Source: Pseudophaeobacter sp. EL27
GTDB taxonomy: Bacteria > Pseudomonadota > Alphaproteobacteria > Rhodobacterales > Rhodobacteraceae
DNA: 64,000 nucleotides
Direction: 5' to 3'
Assembly (NCBI RefSeq): GCF_900313025.1
Contig: NZ_OMPQ01000005.1
Location: 62,001 to 126,000 of the forward strand
This document shows, piece by piece, positions 54,555 to 62,264 of this stretch (positions are counted from its first letter, which is position 1; every line of letters begins with the position of its first letter). The notes beneath the pieces were generated by a model, which saw nothing but the letters and a program-made list of their open reading frames with translations, was not told where the DNA came from and ran no database searches. A program made the translations under genes and the position numbers.

Positions 54555-54944
54555 ATGACCACTGAACTCACCGTCCTCACCCTCGCCGCCCTGCTGCAGA
54601 TCCTGCAGTTCTGCGCCTATTCCTTCACTGCCAATCAGCAGGTCAGCCGCCGCGTGGCGCTAGGCCCGCGCGATGAACCCGTGACGCTGACCGGCACCGC
54701 TGGCCGCTTCAAACGGGCGATGGAAAACCACTTTGAGGGCCTTGCCCTCTTCACCATTGCCTGCCTGGTCGTAACGCTTGGTGAGCAATCCACCACAACC
54801 ACCCAGGCCTGCGCCTGGATCTATCTCGGTGCGCGCATCGCCTATGTGCCAGCCTATGCCCTGGGGCTCTCCCCCTGGCGCTCGGTGATCTGGTTCATCA
54901 GCCTGCTGGCCACCACATCCATGTTGATCGCCGCCCTGATTTAG
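54555..54944 (+). CDS. MAPEG family membrane protein
   Basis: 129-residue four-helix membrane protein of the MAPEG (membrane-associated proteins in eicosanoid and glutathione metabolism) family. The conserved core is [23 protein letters not shown], followed by [14 protein letters not shown], which bears the family's Arg/Tyr-Pro pattern. Bacterial members are sometimes glutathione S-transferases; activity is not shown. In-frame ATGs exist at 54546, 54549 and 54555; the last fits the usual N-terminus. It lies between sucB and lpd. Confidence 0.85.
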   Translation: MTTELTVLTLAALLQILQFCAYSFTANQQVSRRVALGPRDEPVTLTGTAGRFKRAMENHFEGLALFTIACLVVTLGEQSTTTTQACAWIYLGARIAYVPAYALGLSPWRSVIWFISLLATTSMLIAALI

Positions 54945-54969
54945 GCTTTCATCTTTCCCAGAAATATTC

Positions 54970-55006
54970 CGGGGGAGGCCCGCAAGGGCCGGGGGCAGCG
55001 CCCCCA
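54970..55006. repeat. Short GC-rich double hairpin before lpd
   Basis: GGCCC-GCAA-GGGCC (54977-54990) directly followed by GGGGGC-AGC-GCCCCC (54991-55005), preceded by TTTCCCAGAAATATTCC. This form recurs in intergenic regions of roseobacter genomes as I know them. Confidence 0.55.
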
Positions 55007-55035
55007 CCCCAACCAACCACAAAGGACCCTCACTA

Positions 55036-56430
55036 ATGGCAAGCTACGACGTCATCATCATCGGCGCAGGCCCCGGCGGCTATGTCAGTGCAATTCGCTG
55101 CGCCCAGCTGGGCCTCAAAACCGCCATCGTAGAGGGCCGCGACACCCTCGGCGGCACCTGCCTCAACATCGGCTGCATCCCCTCCAAGGCACTGCTGCAC
55201 GCCACCCATATGCTGCACGAGGCAGAGCATAATTTTGCCGGCATGGGCCTCAAGGGCAAATCCCCCTCGGTGGACTGGAACCAGATGAAATCTTACAAAG
55301 AAGACGTCGTTGGCCAGAACACCGGTGGCGTTGAGTTCCTGATGAAAAAGAACAAGATCGACTGGCTGAAAGGCTGGGCTTCGATTCCCGCCGCGGGCCA
55401 GGTCAAGGTCGGCGATGAGACCCATGAGGCCAAGAACATCGTTGTGGCAACCGGCTCTGTGCCCTCCACCCTGCCCGGTGTTGAAGTCGATGAAAAAGTT
55501 GTCGTCACCTCCACTGGCGCGCTGGATCTGCCCAAAGTGCCCAAGAAAATGGTCGTCATCGGCGCGGGCGTCATCGGGCTCGAGCTGGGGTCGGTCTATG
55601 CCCGCCTTGGCGCCGAGGTCACCGTGGTTGAATACATGGATGCGGTCTGCCCCGGCATGGACAAGGACGTGCAGCGTGGCTTCAAACGTATTCTGGAAAA
55701 ACAGGGCCTGAAATTCATCATGGGCGCTGCGGTTCGGGGGGTTGAGGCCACCAAGACCAAGGCCAAAGTGAAATACTCGCTGAAGAAAAAGCCCGACGCC
55801 GAAGAAGTGATCGACGCCGATGTGGTGCTGGTGGCAACAGGGCGCAAACCCTATGCGGATGGCCTGGGCCTGGATGCATTGGGGGTCAAACTGACCGAAC
55901 GTGGCCAGATCGCCACAGACGCCCAGTGGCGCACCAATATCCCCGGCATCTATGCCATTGGCGATGTCATTGAAGGCCCGATGCTGGCGCATAAGGCCGA
56001 GGATGAGGGCATGGCCGTGGCTGATGTCATCGCGGGCAAACATGGTCACGTGAACTACGGCGTCATCCCTGGCGTGGTCTACACCACGCCTGAAGTGGCC
56101 ACCGTCGGCGCCACCGAGGATGCGCTCAAGGCTGAGGGCCGCAAGGTCAAGGTTGGCAAGTTCATGTTTATGGGCAACGCCCGTGCCAAGGCTGTACACC
56201 AGGCTGAAGGTGGCTTTGTCAAAATCATCACCGACAAGGAAACTGACCGGGTTCTCGGCGCTGCCATCATTGGCCCAGCGGCTGGTGACATGATCCACGA
56301 GCTCTGCGTGGCGATGGAATTTGGCGCCTCCGCCGAGGATATCGCCCTGACCTGCCATGCCCATCCGACCTATTCGGAAGCAGTCCGCGAGGCCGCCCTC
56401 GCCTGCGGCACCGGCGCCATCCATAGCTAA
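55036..56430 (+). CDS. lpd: Dihydrolipoyl dehydrogenase (E3)
   Basis: 464-residue FAD disulfide oxidoreductase that re-oxidises the lipoyl groups of E2 with NAD+. FAD motif [10 protein letters not shown], redox-active disulfide in [16 protein letters not shown] motif [13 protein letters not shown] and C-terminal catalytic HAHPTYSE are all there. Its position after sucAB indicates the Odh complex; other 2-oxoacid dehydrogenases may share it. Confidence 0.97.
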   Translation: MASYDVIIIGAGPGGYVSAIRCAQLGLKTAIVEGRDTLGGTCLNIGCIPSKALLHATHMLHEAEHNFAGMGLKGKSPSVDWNQMKSYKEDVVGQNTGGVEFLMKKNKIDWLKGWASIPAAGQVKVGDETHEAKNIVVATGSVPSTLPGVEVDEKVVVTSTGALDLPKVPKKMVVIGAGVIGLELGSVYARLGAEVTVVEYMDAVCPGMDKDVQRGFKRILEKQGLKFIMGAAVRGVEATKTKAKVKYSLKKKPDAEEVIDADVVLVATGRKPYADGLGLDALGVKLTERGQIATDAQWRTNIPGIYAIGDVIEGPMLAHKAEDEGMAVADVIAGKHGHVNYGVIPGVVYTTPEVATVGATEDALKAEGRKVKVGKFMFMGNARAKAVHQAEGGFVKIITDKETDRVLGAAIIGPAAGDMIHELCVAMEFGASAEDIALTCHAHPTYSEAVREAALACGTGAIHS

Positions 56431-56454
56431 GACCGCCCTCTTGTGAAGGTATCG

Positions 56455-56484
56455 CGCCCCGGCAATTGTCCGGGGCGTTTTTTT
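56455..56484 (+). terminator. Terminator after lpd
   Basis: Stem CGCCCCGG / CCGGGGCG, 7-nt loop, then seven T residues. It closes the suc-lpd block. Confidence 0.93.
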
Positions 56485-56751
56485 CTGGGGCAGCAGACAG
56501 ATAGAGGCCAGTCAATTGCGGCGCAGTCAAATTGGGTTGGCTCATTCCTTCTTTAGGGCTTACTCATTGCCTCCGGCTTCGCGATCAGGACATTCAAAGC
56601 TTCTATGTAAAGTTCTGCCTTCTGGCCAAAATTCCTGGGAACCTTTGCTCTTGGGCGGGAAGTCCTGAACTGGCAGAAAAACTCAGGGGTTGCTCTATCT
56701 CCACATAAATGTCAAATGTTCACTATATGTTCTTTTCATTTGAGGCGCTAG
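56485..56751. other. Gap between lpd terminator and VOC gene
   Basis: About 270 bp, less GC-rich than its surroundings toward the 3' end. I see no gene, hairpin of note or clear promoter; the AT-rich last 60 nt probably contain the VOC promoter. Confidence 0.4.
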
Positions 56752-57141
56752 ATGTCCCTAAACTATGTAATGATCGGTTCTAACGACGTATCACGGGCCA
56801 GGGCCTATTTTGATGCCGTCTTACCCCTGATTGGTGGAACAGTGGTGATGGAGTTCATGCCTGATGGGTTTTGCTATGGCCTGCGTGGTGGTGGTCGGAT
56901 TTGGGTAACGCGACCGTTCAACCAAGAAGAGGCCACTGTGGGGAATGGCAATATGGTTGGTTTGCTGTGCGAAAGCGAGGCCGAAGTGCAGGCGGCGCAT
57001 GCCGCCGCACTCGCCGCTGGAGGTTCCAATGAAGGGGAACCTGGACCACGTCCGCAATATGGACCGGATTTCTTTGGAGCCTATGTCCGTGATCTAGATG
57101 GCAACAAGATGAGCTTCGTGTACTTTGGCGATGCGAAGTAA
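56752..57141 (+). CDS. VOC (glyoxalase-like) family protein
   Basis: 129-residue protein with the beta-alpha-beta-beta-beta units of the vicinal oxygen chelate fold: SLNYVMIGSNDVSRARAYFDAVL starts the first unit and GAYVRDLDGNKMSFVYFG ends the second. Metal ligands are not all identifiable. Family members include glyoxalases, dioxygenases and resistance proteins; the reaction is unknown. It stands alone. Confidence 0.8.
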   Translation: MSLNYVMIGSNDVSRARAYFDAVLPLIGGTVVMEFMPDGFCYGLRGGGRIWVTRPFNQEEATVGNGNMVGLLCESEAEVQAAHAAALAAGGSNEGEPGPRPQYGPDFFGAYVRDLDGNKMSFVYFGDAK

Positions 57142-57285
57142 CTGCCATTAGCCAAGACACAGAACGGTTTCAGCTAGCCTCACGCGTCGGGTTGCGCGTC
57201 CTCTTCTCTGCGCATTGTGCAGCTTGCATCCCTGCGCCAAACGGCCGATTCTAGCGGCAACACAGCAATCGAGGATCCCTCATAA

Positions 57286-57600
57286 ATGCCCACCACCCTG
57301 CAAGTAATCTACCCCGCCCGTGAAGACGCCATTTTTGACTATGACTATTATCTCGAGACCCATCTGCCCCTGCTGCAGGAACATTGGGGAGAGGTGATCG
57401 AAGGCGTCGAAGTGACCAAGGGTCTGGCCAGCGGTCCCGATGTCCCACCCGCCTATCTGGCGATTGCCACCATCACCTTCCCGGATATGGAGGCGCTGGA
57501 CAAAGCCATGTCCGAAACCGGTGGTGTCATCGTCGATGATGTGCCGAACTTCACCAATATTCGGCCCCAGATCCTGATTGGGGACCTGATCCACGGGTGA
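57286..57600 (+). CDS. EthD family protein
   Basis: 104-residue protein of the dimeric alpha/beta barrel EthD type: TLQVIYPAREDAIFDYDYYLETHLPLLQEHWG carries the characteristic Tyr-His pair (YLETHLP). EthD was first described in ether degradation, but most members have no known reaction. Probably a homodimer in the cytoplasm. No operon partner is evident; the next genes are convergent. Confidence 0.82.
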   Translation: MPTTLQVIYPAREDAIFDYDYYLETHLPLLQEHWGEVIEGVEVTKGLASGPDVPPAYLAIATITFPDMEALDKAMSETGGVIVDDVPNFTNIRPQILIGDLIHG

Positions 57601-57669
57601 TCCCTTCTATCCGAGCAATGAGCAAAAGCGCCGGGGAAATGCCCATTTCCCCGCTGCATGGTGGTCTTG

Positions 57670-57900
57670 TCACAGGCCGAGAAACAGCAGGCCCACTGCC
57701 AGATAGCAAAGGCTAAAGGCGGCAAACAGAATGTTTTGCCGCCAAAACCGCCAGCCAAGAGGGTCTTTCAGGCGCAGCCAGTCAACAAAACCTTCGCGGA
57801 ACCGAGGCGACAACCACAAGAGCAGCCCCCAGATCACCAGGTAGCTGCCTATCCAGATCAGCGCGGCGCCCGGGTCAGAGCCCATCTCAATCGGCTCCAC
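57670..57900 (-). CDS. Small membrane protein
   Basis: 76-residue protein with two membrane helices (AALIWIGSYLVIWGLLLWL and ILFAAFSLCYLAVGLLFLG) joined by a basic amphipathic stretch (SPRFREGFVDWLRLKDPLGWRFWRQN). I know no family name. It starts 6 nt after the PPOX gene on the same strand, likely co-transcribed with it. Confidence 0.65.
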   Translation of the reverse strand: MEPIEMGSDPGAALIWIGSYLVIWGLLLWLSPRFREGFVDWLRLKDPLGWRFWRQNILFAAFSLCYLAVGLLFLGL

Positions 57901-57906
57901 GGGGCG

Positions 57907-58521
57907 CTACCACATGGTCTGGGCCGCGCGCCCAGCCCAGGCCTGATCATACTCCGCGCCACCTTCTTCGCCTTCGGTCTGTTCCGCCAGGATCTCGCCC
58001 ATGCTGGGCAGGTCCAGGCTTTCGTCCAGCCCCTTCCAGGTCCCGGCCCGCAGCATGGCACGGGCGCATTGGCTGTAGATCTCATCAATGGCGATGACGA
58101 TCACCGTGGCGGGCAGCTTGCCCTTTTTCTCAAACCGGGCGCGCAGATCCGCATCCGCGGTCACCTGTGCGGTGCCGTTGAGACGCACAACATTGTTCGA
58201 CCCAGGCACCAGAAACATCAGGGAGACTCGCCCGTCTCGAATGATATTGCGCAGGGAATCCAACCTGTTGTTGCCACGCCAATCCGGCATCGCCAGGGTG
58301 CCCGGGTCCAGCTCCAGCACCACAGGACCATCGTCACCCCGCGGGCTGTCATCGGTTCCCTCTGGCCCCACGGTGGTCAACATGCACAGCTTGGAGGCCA
58401 TGATCCACTTGCGATACAGCGGCGTCATCCGGCGCGCCACCTTGCGCAGCGAGGGCGCGCCCGGCGTACCATAGAGCGCTTCTAGATCGCTGATCGTCTT
58501 AAGATACTGCATCCGGATCAA
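57907..58521 (-). CDS. Pyridoxamine 5'-phosphate oxidase-like flavoprotein
   Basis: 204-residue split-barrel protein of the MSMEG_1061/PPOX class that binds FMN or F420. ASKLCMLTTVGPEGTDDSPRGD and GNNRLDSLRNIIRDGRVSLMFLVPGSNNVVRLNGTAQV are family blocks; the C-terminal CARAMLRAGTW fits too. It overlaps the plsC gene by 23 nt. Substrate unknown. Confidence 0.85.
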   Translation of the reverse strand: MIRMQYLKTISDLEALYGTPGAPSLRKVARRMTPLYRKWIMASKLCMLTTVGPEGTDDSPRGDDGPVVLELDPGTLAMPDWRGNNRLDSLRNIIRDGRVSLMFLVPGSNNVVRLNGTAQVTADADLRARFEKKGKLPATVIVIAIDEIYSQCARAMLRAGTWKGLDESLDLPSMGEILAEQTEGEEGGAEYDQAWAGRAAQTMW

Positions 58522-59239
58522 ACCCCGCTTCTCGCATCAGCTCATTTGATTTTGCTTCGACCCGTGTTTCCAGGGTCTCCATGAACACCTTGCGATCCAG
58601 CCCCGCATCAATCTGGTCGAGAAATTCCACCACCGCCACACCAGGCTTGCGCATGATACCGGTGCGCGGCCAGAGCACCCCGACATTGGTCGCCACCGGA
58701 ACGCAGGGCTGCGCCAGCTGTTCGTAAAGAACCCCGGTGCCCACCTTATAGTCGGCCTTGACGCCCGGTGCGACGCGGGTTCCTTGGGAATAGATGATCA
58801 ACTGACCCGCCTCCTGGTGGCCCTCCTTGACGTCCTTGACCATTTTTTCAATCGCCGCGCCACGCTTGCCACGGTCCACTGCCACGCAGTCCAGCAACTT
58901 GGCATATTGCCCGATCACCGGGGTGCGCAGGATCTCTTTTTTCATGATGAACTTGGCGGTGGGCAGCGCTGTAAAGATCATCATGATGTCCAGAAAAGAC
59001 TGGTGTTTGGCCGCGATCAGCACTTCACCAGTGGGCGGCGTACCGCGCACTTCACAGCGGATGCCAACCATAAAACGGGCCGTCCAGAACACCCAACGCG
59101 AATAGCTTTTGCAGCAGGCCCGCGCGCCGCGTTTGCTAAAGATGGCCCAGGGCGCAAAGACCAGGCCAAAGATCGGCATCATGAAATAGATCTGAAACAC
59201 AAACAGGAATGACCGCAGCCATTGAATTGCAAAGCTCAC
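58499..59239 (-). CDS. plsC: 1-acyl-sn-glycerol-3-phosphate acyltransferase
   Basis: 246-residue inner-membrane lysophosphatidate acyltransferase. An N-terminal membrane helix (SFLFVFQIYFMMPIFGLVFAPW) precedes the catalytic H-x4-D in KHQSFLDIM and the acceptor motif YSQGTRVAPG. It makes phosphatidic acid. Its start overlaps the ftsX stop by 4 nt, and its end overlaps the PPOX gene. Confidence 0.92.
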   Translation of the reverse strand: MSFAIQWLRSFLFVFQIYFMMPIFGLVFAPWAIFSKRGARACCKSYSRWVFWTARFMVGIRCEVRGTPPTGEVLIAAKHQSFLDIMMIFTALPTAKFIMKKEILRTPVIGQYAKLLDCVAVDRGKRGAAIEKMVKDVKEGHQEAGQLIIYSQGTRVAPGVKADYKVGTGVLYEQLAQPCVPVATNVGVLWPRTGIMRKPGVAVVEFLDQIDAGLDRKVFMETLETRVEAKSNELMREAGFDPDAVS

Positions 59240-60135
59240 GTCAAATCTCCCAGACGTTTATTGGCGGCGCGGGTTGTGGCGGCAAAAGCGACCAGAGCGC
59301 CAAGTGGTGGGATCAGGAGCGGCAGTAGCCAGGCCCAACCCTGAAAGCCCAGCCCAGTCAAAAACCCACCCTCATTTGAGGCCGCCGGCATCAGCCAGAC
59401 CCCAATCATGCCCAACCCGACACCTGCAGCAGCCCCGCCCAGAGCGCGCAGAGTAAAGCGGCGCACAAAGGCATGGGCGATATAGCTATCCAGTGCCCCG
59501 ACCAGACGCAGCACTTCGATCACTTGGGCATTGGCCGCAAGCGCCGCATTGGCAGCCAGCGTGATCATCGCCGCCGTAGCCCCGGCAATCAGCAGGATCG
59601 ACACCGCGCCAAGGCGCCGCAGGGCGCGGGCCGCATCAACCAATGGCGCACGCCAGCGCGTATGGTCATCCAGCACCGCCCCTGGCACCTCCGCCTGCAG
59701 CCGCAGACGCAGCCCGGTGCCGTCATAGCCGGGGTCGCCTTCGATCACCTCAATCAGCTGCGGCACTGGCAGGCTGTCGATGGGCAAAGAGGATCCGAAC
59801 CAGGGCGACAGCAACTCGACCTGTTCTTCGGTGGTGAAGGCACGCGCCGAGGCCACGCCAGGGGTTTGGCGCAAAATGGTCAGGGCAGCTTCGGTCTGAG
59901 CTACCCGCTGTTCGGCGGGGGCATTGATCCGCAGGGTGGCGGCGCGGGCCAGCTCATCCGCCCAGCGATTGGCCAGGCGTCCCGAGGCCAGCGAAAGCGC
60001 CAGGGCAAAAACCGCCAAAAAGGCCATCGCGCCTGAGACAAACAGGGTTAGCTGGGCAGTAAAACCACTGGGTGGCACCACCCGGTCCGCCTGGGCATCG
60101 CCCATGATGAGTTTGCGCAACCGTCCTTCGCTCAT
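59236..60135 (-). CDS. ftsX: Cell division protein FtsX
   Basis: 299-residue membrane protein with one N-terminal helix (LTLFVSGAMAFLAVFALALSLA), a periplasmic domain (about 60-165) and three C-terminal helices, the ABC-permease-like layout of FtsX. With FtsE it regulates septal peptidoglycan hydrolases. It overlaps ftsE (ATGA) and plsC. The sequence is poorly conserved, as usual for FtsX; the ftsE neighbour decides the name. Confidence 0.9.
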   Translation of the reverse strand: MSEGRLRKLIMGDAQADRVVPPSGFTAQLTLFVSGAMAFLAVFALALSLASGRLANRWADELARAATLRINAPAEQRVAQTEAALTILRQTPGVASARAFTTEEQVELLSPWFGSSLPIDSLPVPQLIEVIEGDPGYDGTGLRLRLQAEVPGAVLDDHTRWRAPLVDAARALRRLGAVSILLIAGATAAMITLAANAALAANAQVIEVLRLVGALDSYIAHAFVRRFTLRALGGAAAGVGLGMIGVWLMPAASNEGGFLTGLGFQGWAWLLPLLIPPLGALVAFAATTRAANKRLGDLT

Positions 60136-60809
60136 AGGTCTGCCCCCGCTTGGATCAGCTGTTTGGCCGAGATCCGCAGCACCCGCGCCTGTACTTGTTT
60201 CTTGGCGGCGCGGATCAGGGCCATGTCATGGGTCGCTACCAGGATGGTCTTGCCCATCCGGTTCAGTTCGACCAGCAGCTGCAACAGGCGCTGCGACATT
60301 TCCCAATCAACGTTCCCTGTCGGCTCATCCGCAACAATCACCTCCGGCGACAAGATGACCGACCGCGCCAGTGCCGCCCTTTGTCGCTCCCCCCCGGAGA
60401 GTTCCGGCGGCAGCGCATCGGCGCGCTGCGACAGGCCCACCCAGTTCAACAGCTCCCGCAGGTTGGCTTCTTCCTGGGACAGGTCCTTGCCCGCAACGAT
60501 CAGCGGCAGTGCGATGTTTTCGATCACCGGCAGGTGGTCCAGAAACCGGCAGTCCTGATGCACTACGCCAACCCGACGGCGCAGATGTGCCATCTGATCC
60601 CGGTCCAGCCCCTGTACATCCATGTTAAAGGCCCGCACCCGACCCGAGGTCGGCGTCAGCGCGCCATAGCAGAGTTTCAACAGGGTGGTTTTGCCCGCGC
60701 CCGAAGGCCCGGTCAGGAAATGAAAAGACCCCGGAGCCAGTTTAACCGAGACATCGCTCAGCAGCTCCCCGCCCCCGTAGTTATAGCCAACGTTTTCCAG
60801 CTCTATCAC
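60132..60809 (-). CDS. ftsE: Cell division ATP-binding protein FtsE
   Basis: 225-residue ABC ATPase with Walker A GPSGAGKTT, signature LSGGERQR and Walker B VIVADEPTGNVD, where the TGNVD is typical of FtsE. Start is taken as GTG 60809 with AGGGGA upstream, giving the usual length and IELENVGYNYGGG start; the frame is open for 23 codons further without support. First gene of ftsE-ftsX-plsC-PPOX, divergent from the zinc-ribbon gene. Confidence 0.93.
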   Translation of the reverse strand: MIELENVGYNYGGGELLSDVSVKLAPGSFHFLTGPSGAGKTTLLKLCYGALTPTSGRVRAFNMDVQGLDRDQMAHLRRRVGVVHQDCRFLDHLPVIENIALPLIVAGKDLSQEEANLRELLNWVGLSQRADALPPELSGGERQRAALARSVILSPEVIVADEPTGNVDWEMSQRLLQLLVELNRMGKTILVATHDMALIRAAKKQVQARVLRISAKQLIQAGADL

Positions 60810-61011
60810 GACTGTCCCCTGTATGCGCTCAGCAGTTTTGCCCCAGCAGCCCGTCAGTTTCAATGGGCCATGGTTCAAAGCCCCCGATGCAGGCCCGCAT
60901 CAGAGCCGCCAAAGCACAATTCACCCTTTCACCAAAGCGCTGAACTGCCTATTGTCATTTAAAAATACTGCCGACAGCTCCCCGGAGACCGCCGGGGTCA
61001 AGGAGAGTTTT

Positions 61012-61992
61012 ATGCGTCTGACCTGCCCGAATTGTGGTGCCCAGTACGAAGTGCCGGATGACGTCATTCCCGAAGAAGGCCGCGATGTGCAGTGCTCCAA
61101 CTGCGGCGACACCTGGTTTCAGCAAGCGGCAGGCCATGTCCCGGCCCCTGATGCTGAGGCGGGTGAACCAGCTGCGGTAGCAGCTGATGCCGCCCAAGAG
61201 CAGCCCCCCACCACGCCCTCCGTTTCCCCAGCTGACCACGAAGGCAGCGAGCCAGAGCCCGTTGCTGCCGATCAAGCCGTTGATCAGGGCGCCGAGGTCG
61301 AATTTGCAACAGACCCCGATCAGGAGGCCGCAGCCTTTTTTGAAGGTGCGACGCCCGAGGCCGCTGAGGCGCACGTACCAGATCCAGAAGCTGATGGTTT
61401 TGTGACGCAGGAGCAGCCCGTTACCACGCCCACCGCCGAGCCAGACACGACGCCATCTCCGCGTGGGCTGGACCCAGCTCTCAGCGATATCCTGCGCGAG
61501 GAAGCCGAGCGGGAAGCGGGCCTGCGGGCAGCGGACCAAGGCCAATCGCAATCCTTGGAAACCCAGCCCAACCTGGGGCTGGATGACCTACCCGAGAACG
61601 AAGAGGCGCGGCGGTCTCGGCAGACCAAAGACCGCATGGCCCGTATTCGCGGCGAGGACCCACGCCTTCTTGCGGCCGAGGCCAGCGGCTTAAAACGTGG
61701 GGTCTTGCCGGATATCGAAGAAATAAACTCGACATTACGGGCCGCAGATAGCCCGCCACCACCTACCCCCGAAGCCATGGCACCGCCCCCTCGGAAGTCC
61801 GGCTTCACCCGTGGGTTTGCCCTAGCACTCCTGGTGGTGCTGGCGCTGTTGATGGTCTACAGCAATGCGCCACAGATCGCGGAAATCCTGCCCCAGGCCG
61901 ACCCCTACCTGAGCAGCTATGTAACCTGGGTGGATCAAATGCGGCTCTGGTTGGATACCCAGGTGACAGCGCTGCAAAACACGCCGATCTAG
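61012..61992 (+). CDS. MJ0042-type zinc-ribbon membrane protein
   Basis: 326-residue protein: N-terminal zinc finger of the MJ0042 class (MRLTCPNCGAQYEVPDD...VQCSNCGDTWFQ), then about 220 residues of acidic, Pro/Glu-rich low-complexity sequence, then a membrane helix (FTRGFALALLVVLALLMVYS) and a short C-terminal part. In alphaproteobacteria this type of gene is often divergent from ftsEX, as here; a role in envelope or polarity control is possible but not shown. AGGAGAG precedes ATG 61012; the open frame extends into the ftsE promoter. Confidence 0.85.
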   Translation: MRLTCPNCGAQYEVPDDVIPEEGRDVQCSNCGDTWFQQAAGHVPAPDAEAGEPAAVAADAAQEQPPTTPSVSPADHEGSEPEPVAADQAVDQGAEVEFATDPDQEAAAFFEGATPEAAEAHVPDPEADGFVTQEQPVTTPTAEPDTTPSPRGLDPALSDILREEAEREAGLRAADQGQSQSLETQPNLGLDDLPENEEARRSRQTKDRMARIRGEDPRLLAAEASGLKRGVLPDIEEINSTLRAADSPPPPTPEAMAPPPRKSGFTRGFALALLVVLALLMVYSNAPQIAEILPQADPYLSSYVTWVDQMRLWLDTQVTALQNTPI

Positions 61993-62074
61993 GCAATACC
62001 ACTGGCTTAGCGCCGCAGAAAACTGCGTTCTCGCCACTCTCATTGCGCAGGGTTTTGTCCTGCCGGTGCCTCTA

Positions 62075-62172
62075 GGCGCCCCGCATAACGCTCTCTCAGA
62101 GCGTTATGCGCCAGCCCCAACAAGGGCGCGGGATTTTCAAATCCCAAGGCCTGGGCGGGAGCCCCACCTTTT
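62075..62172. repeat. Modular REP-like element, copy C
   Basis: Hairpin 1: CGCATAACGCTCT-CTC-AGAGCGTTATGCG (62082-62110, 13 perfect pairs). Linker CCAGCCCCAACAAGGGCGC. Hairpin 2: GGGATTT-TC-AAATCCC (62130-62145). Then CTGGGCGGGAGCCCCACC. It lies between the convergent zinc-ribbon and TIGR02302 genes. Confidence 0.7.
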
Positions 62173-62264
62173 GTAAAAACACAGATGCCTTCTGGGGGCG
62201 GCCTGGGATCACCACATTGCATCATGTCGCCAACTGAGGTGCCCCCACAGCGCCCCGTGCGGGT

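Noticed and set aside
62040-62225. 61-residue minus-strand ORF
   Set aside because: It covers REP-like copy C; its sequence is explained by the palindromes.
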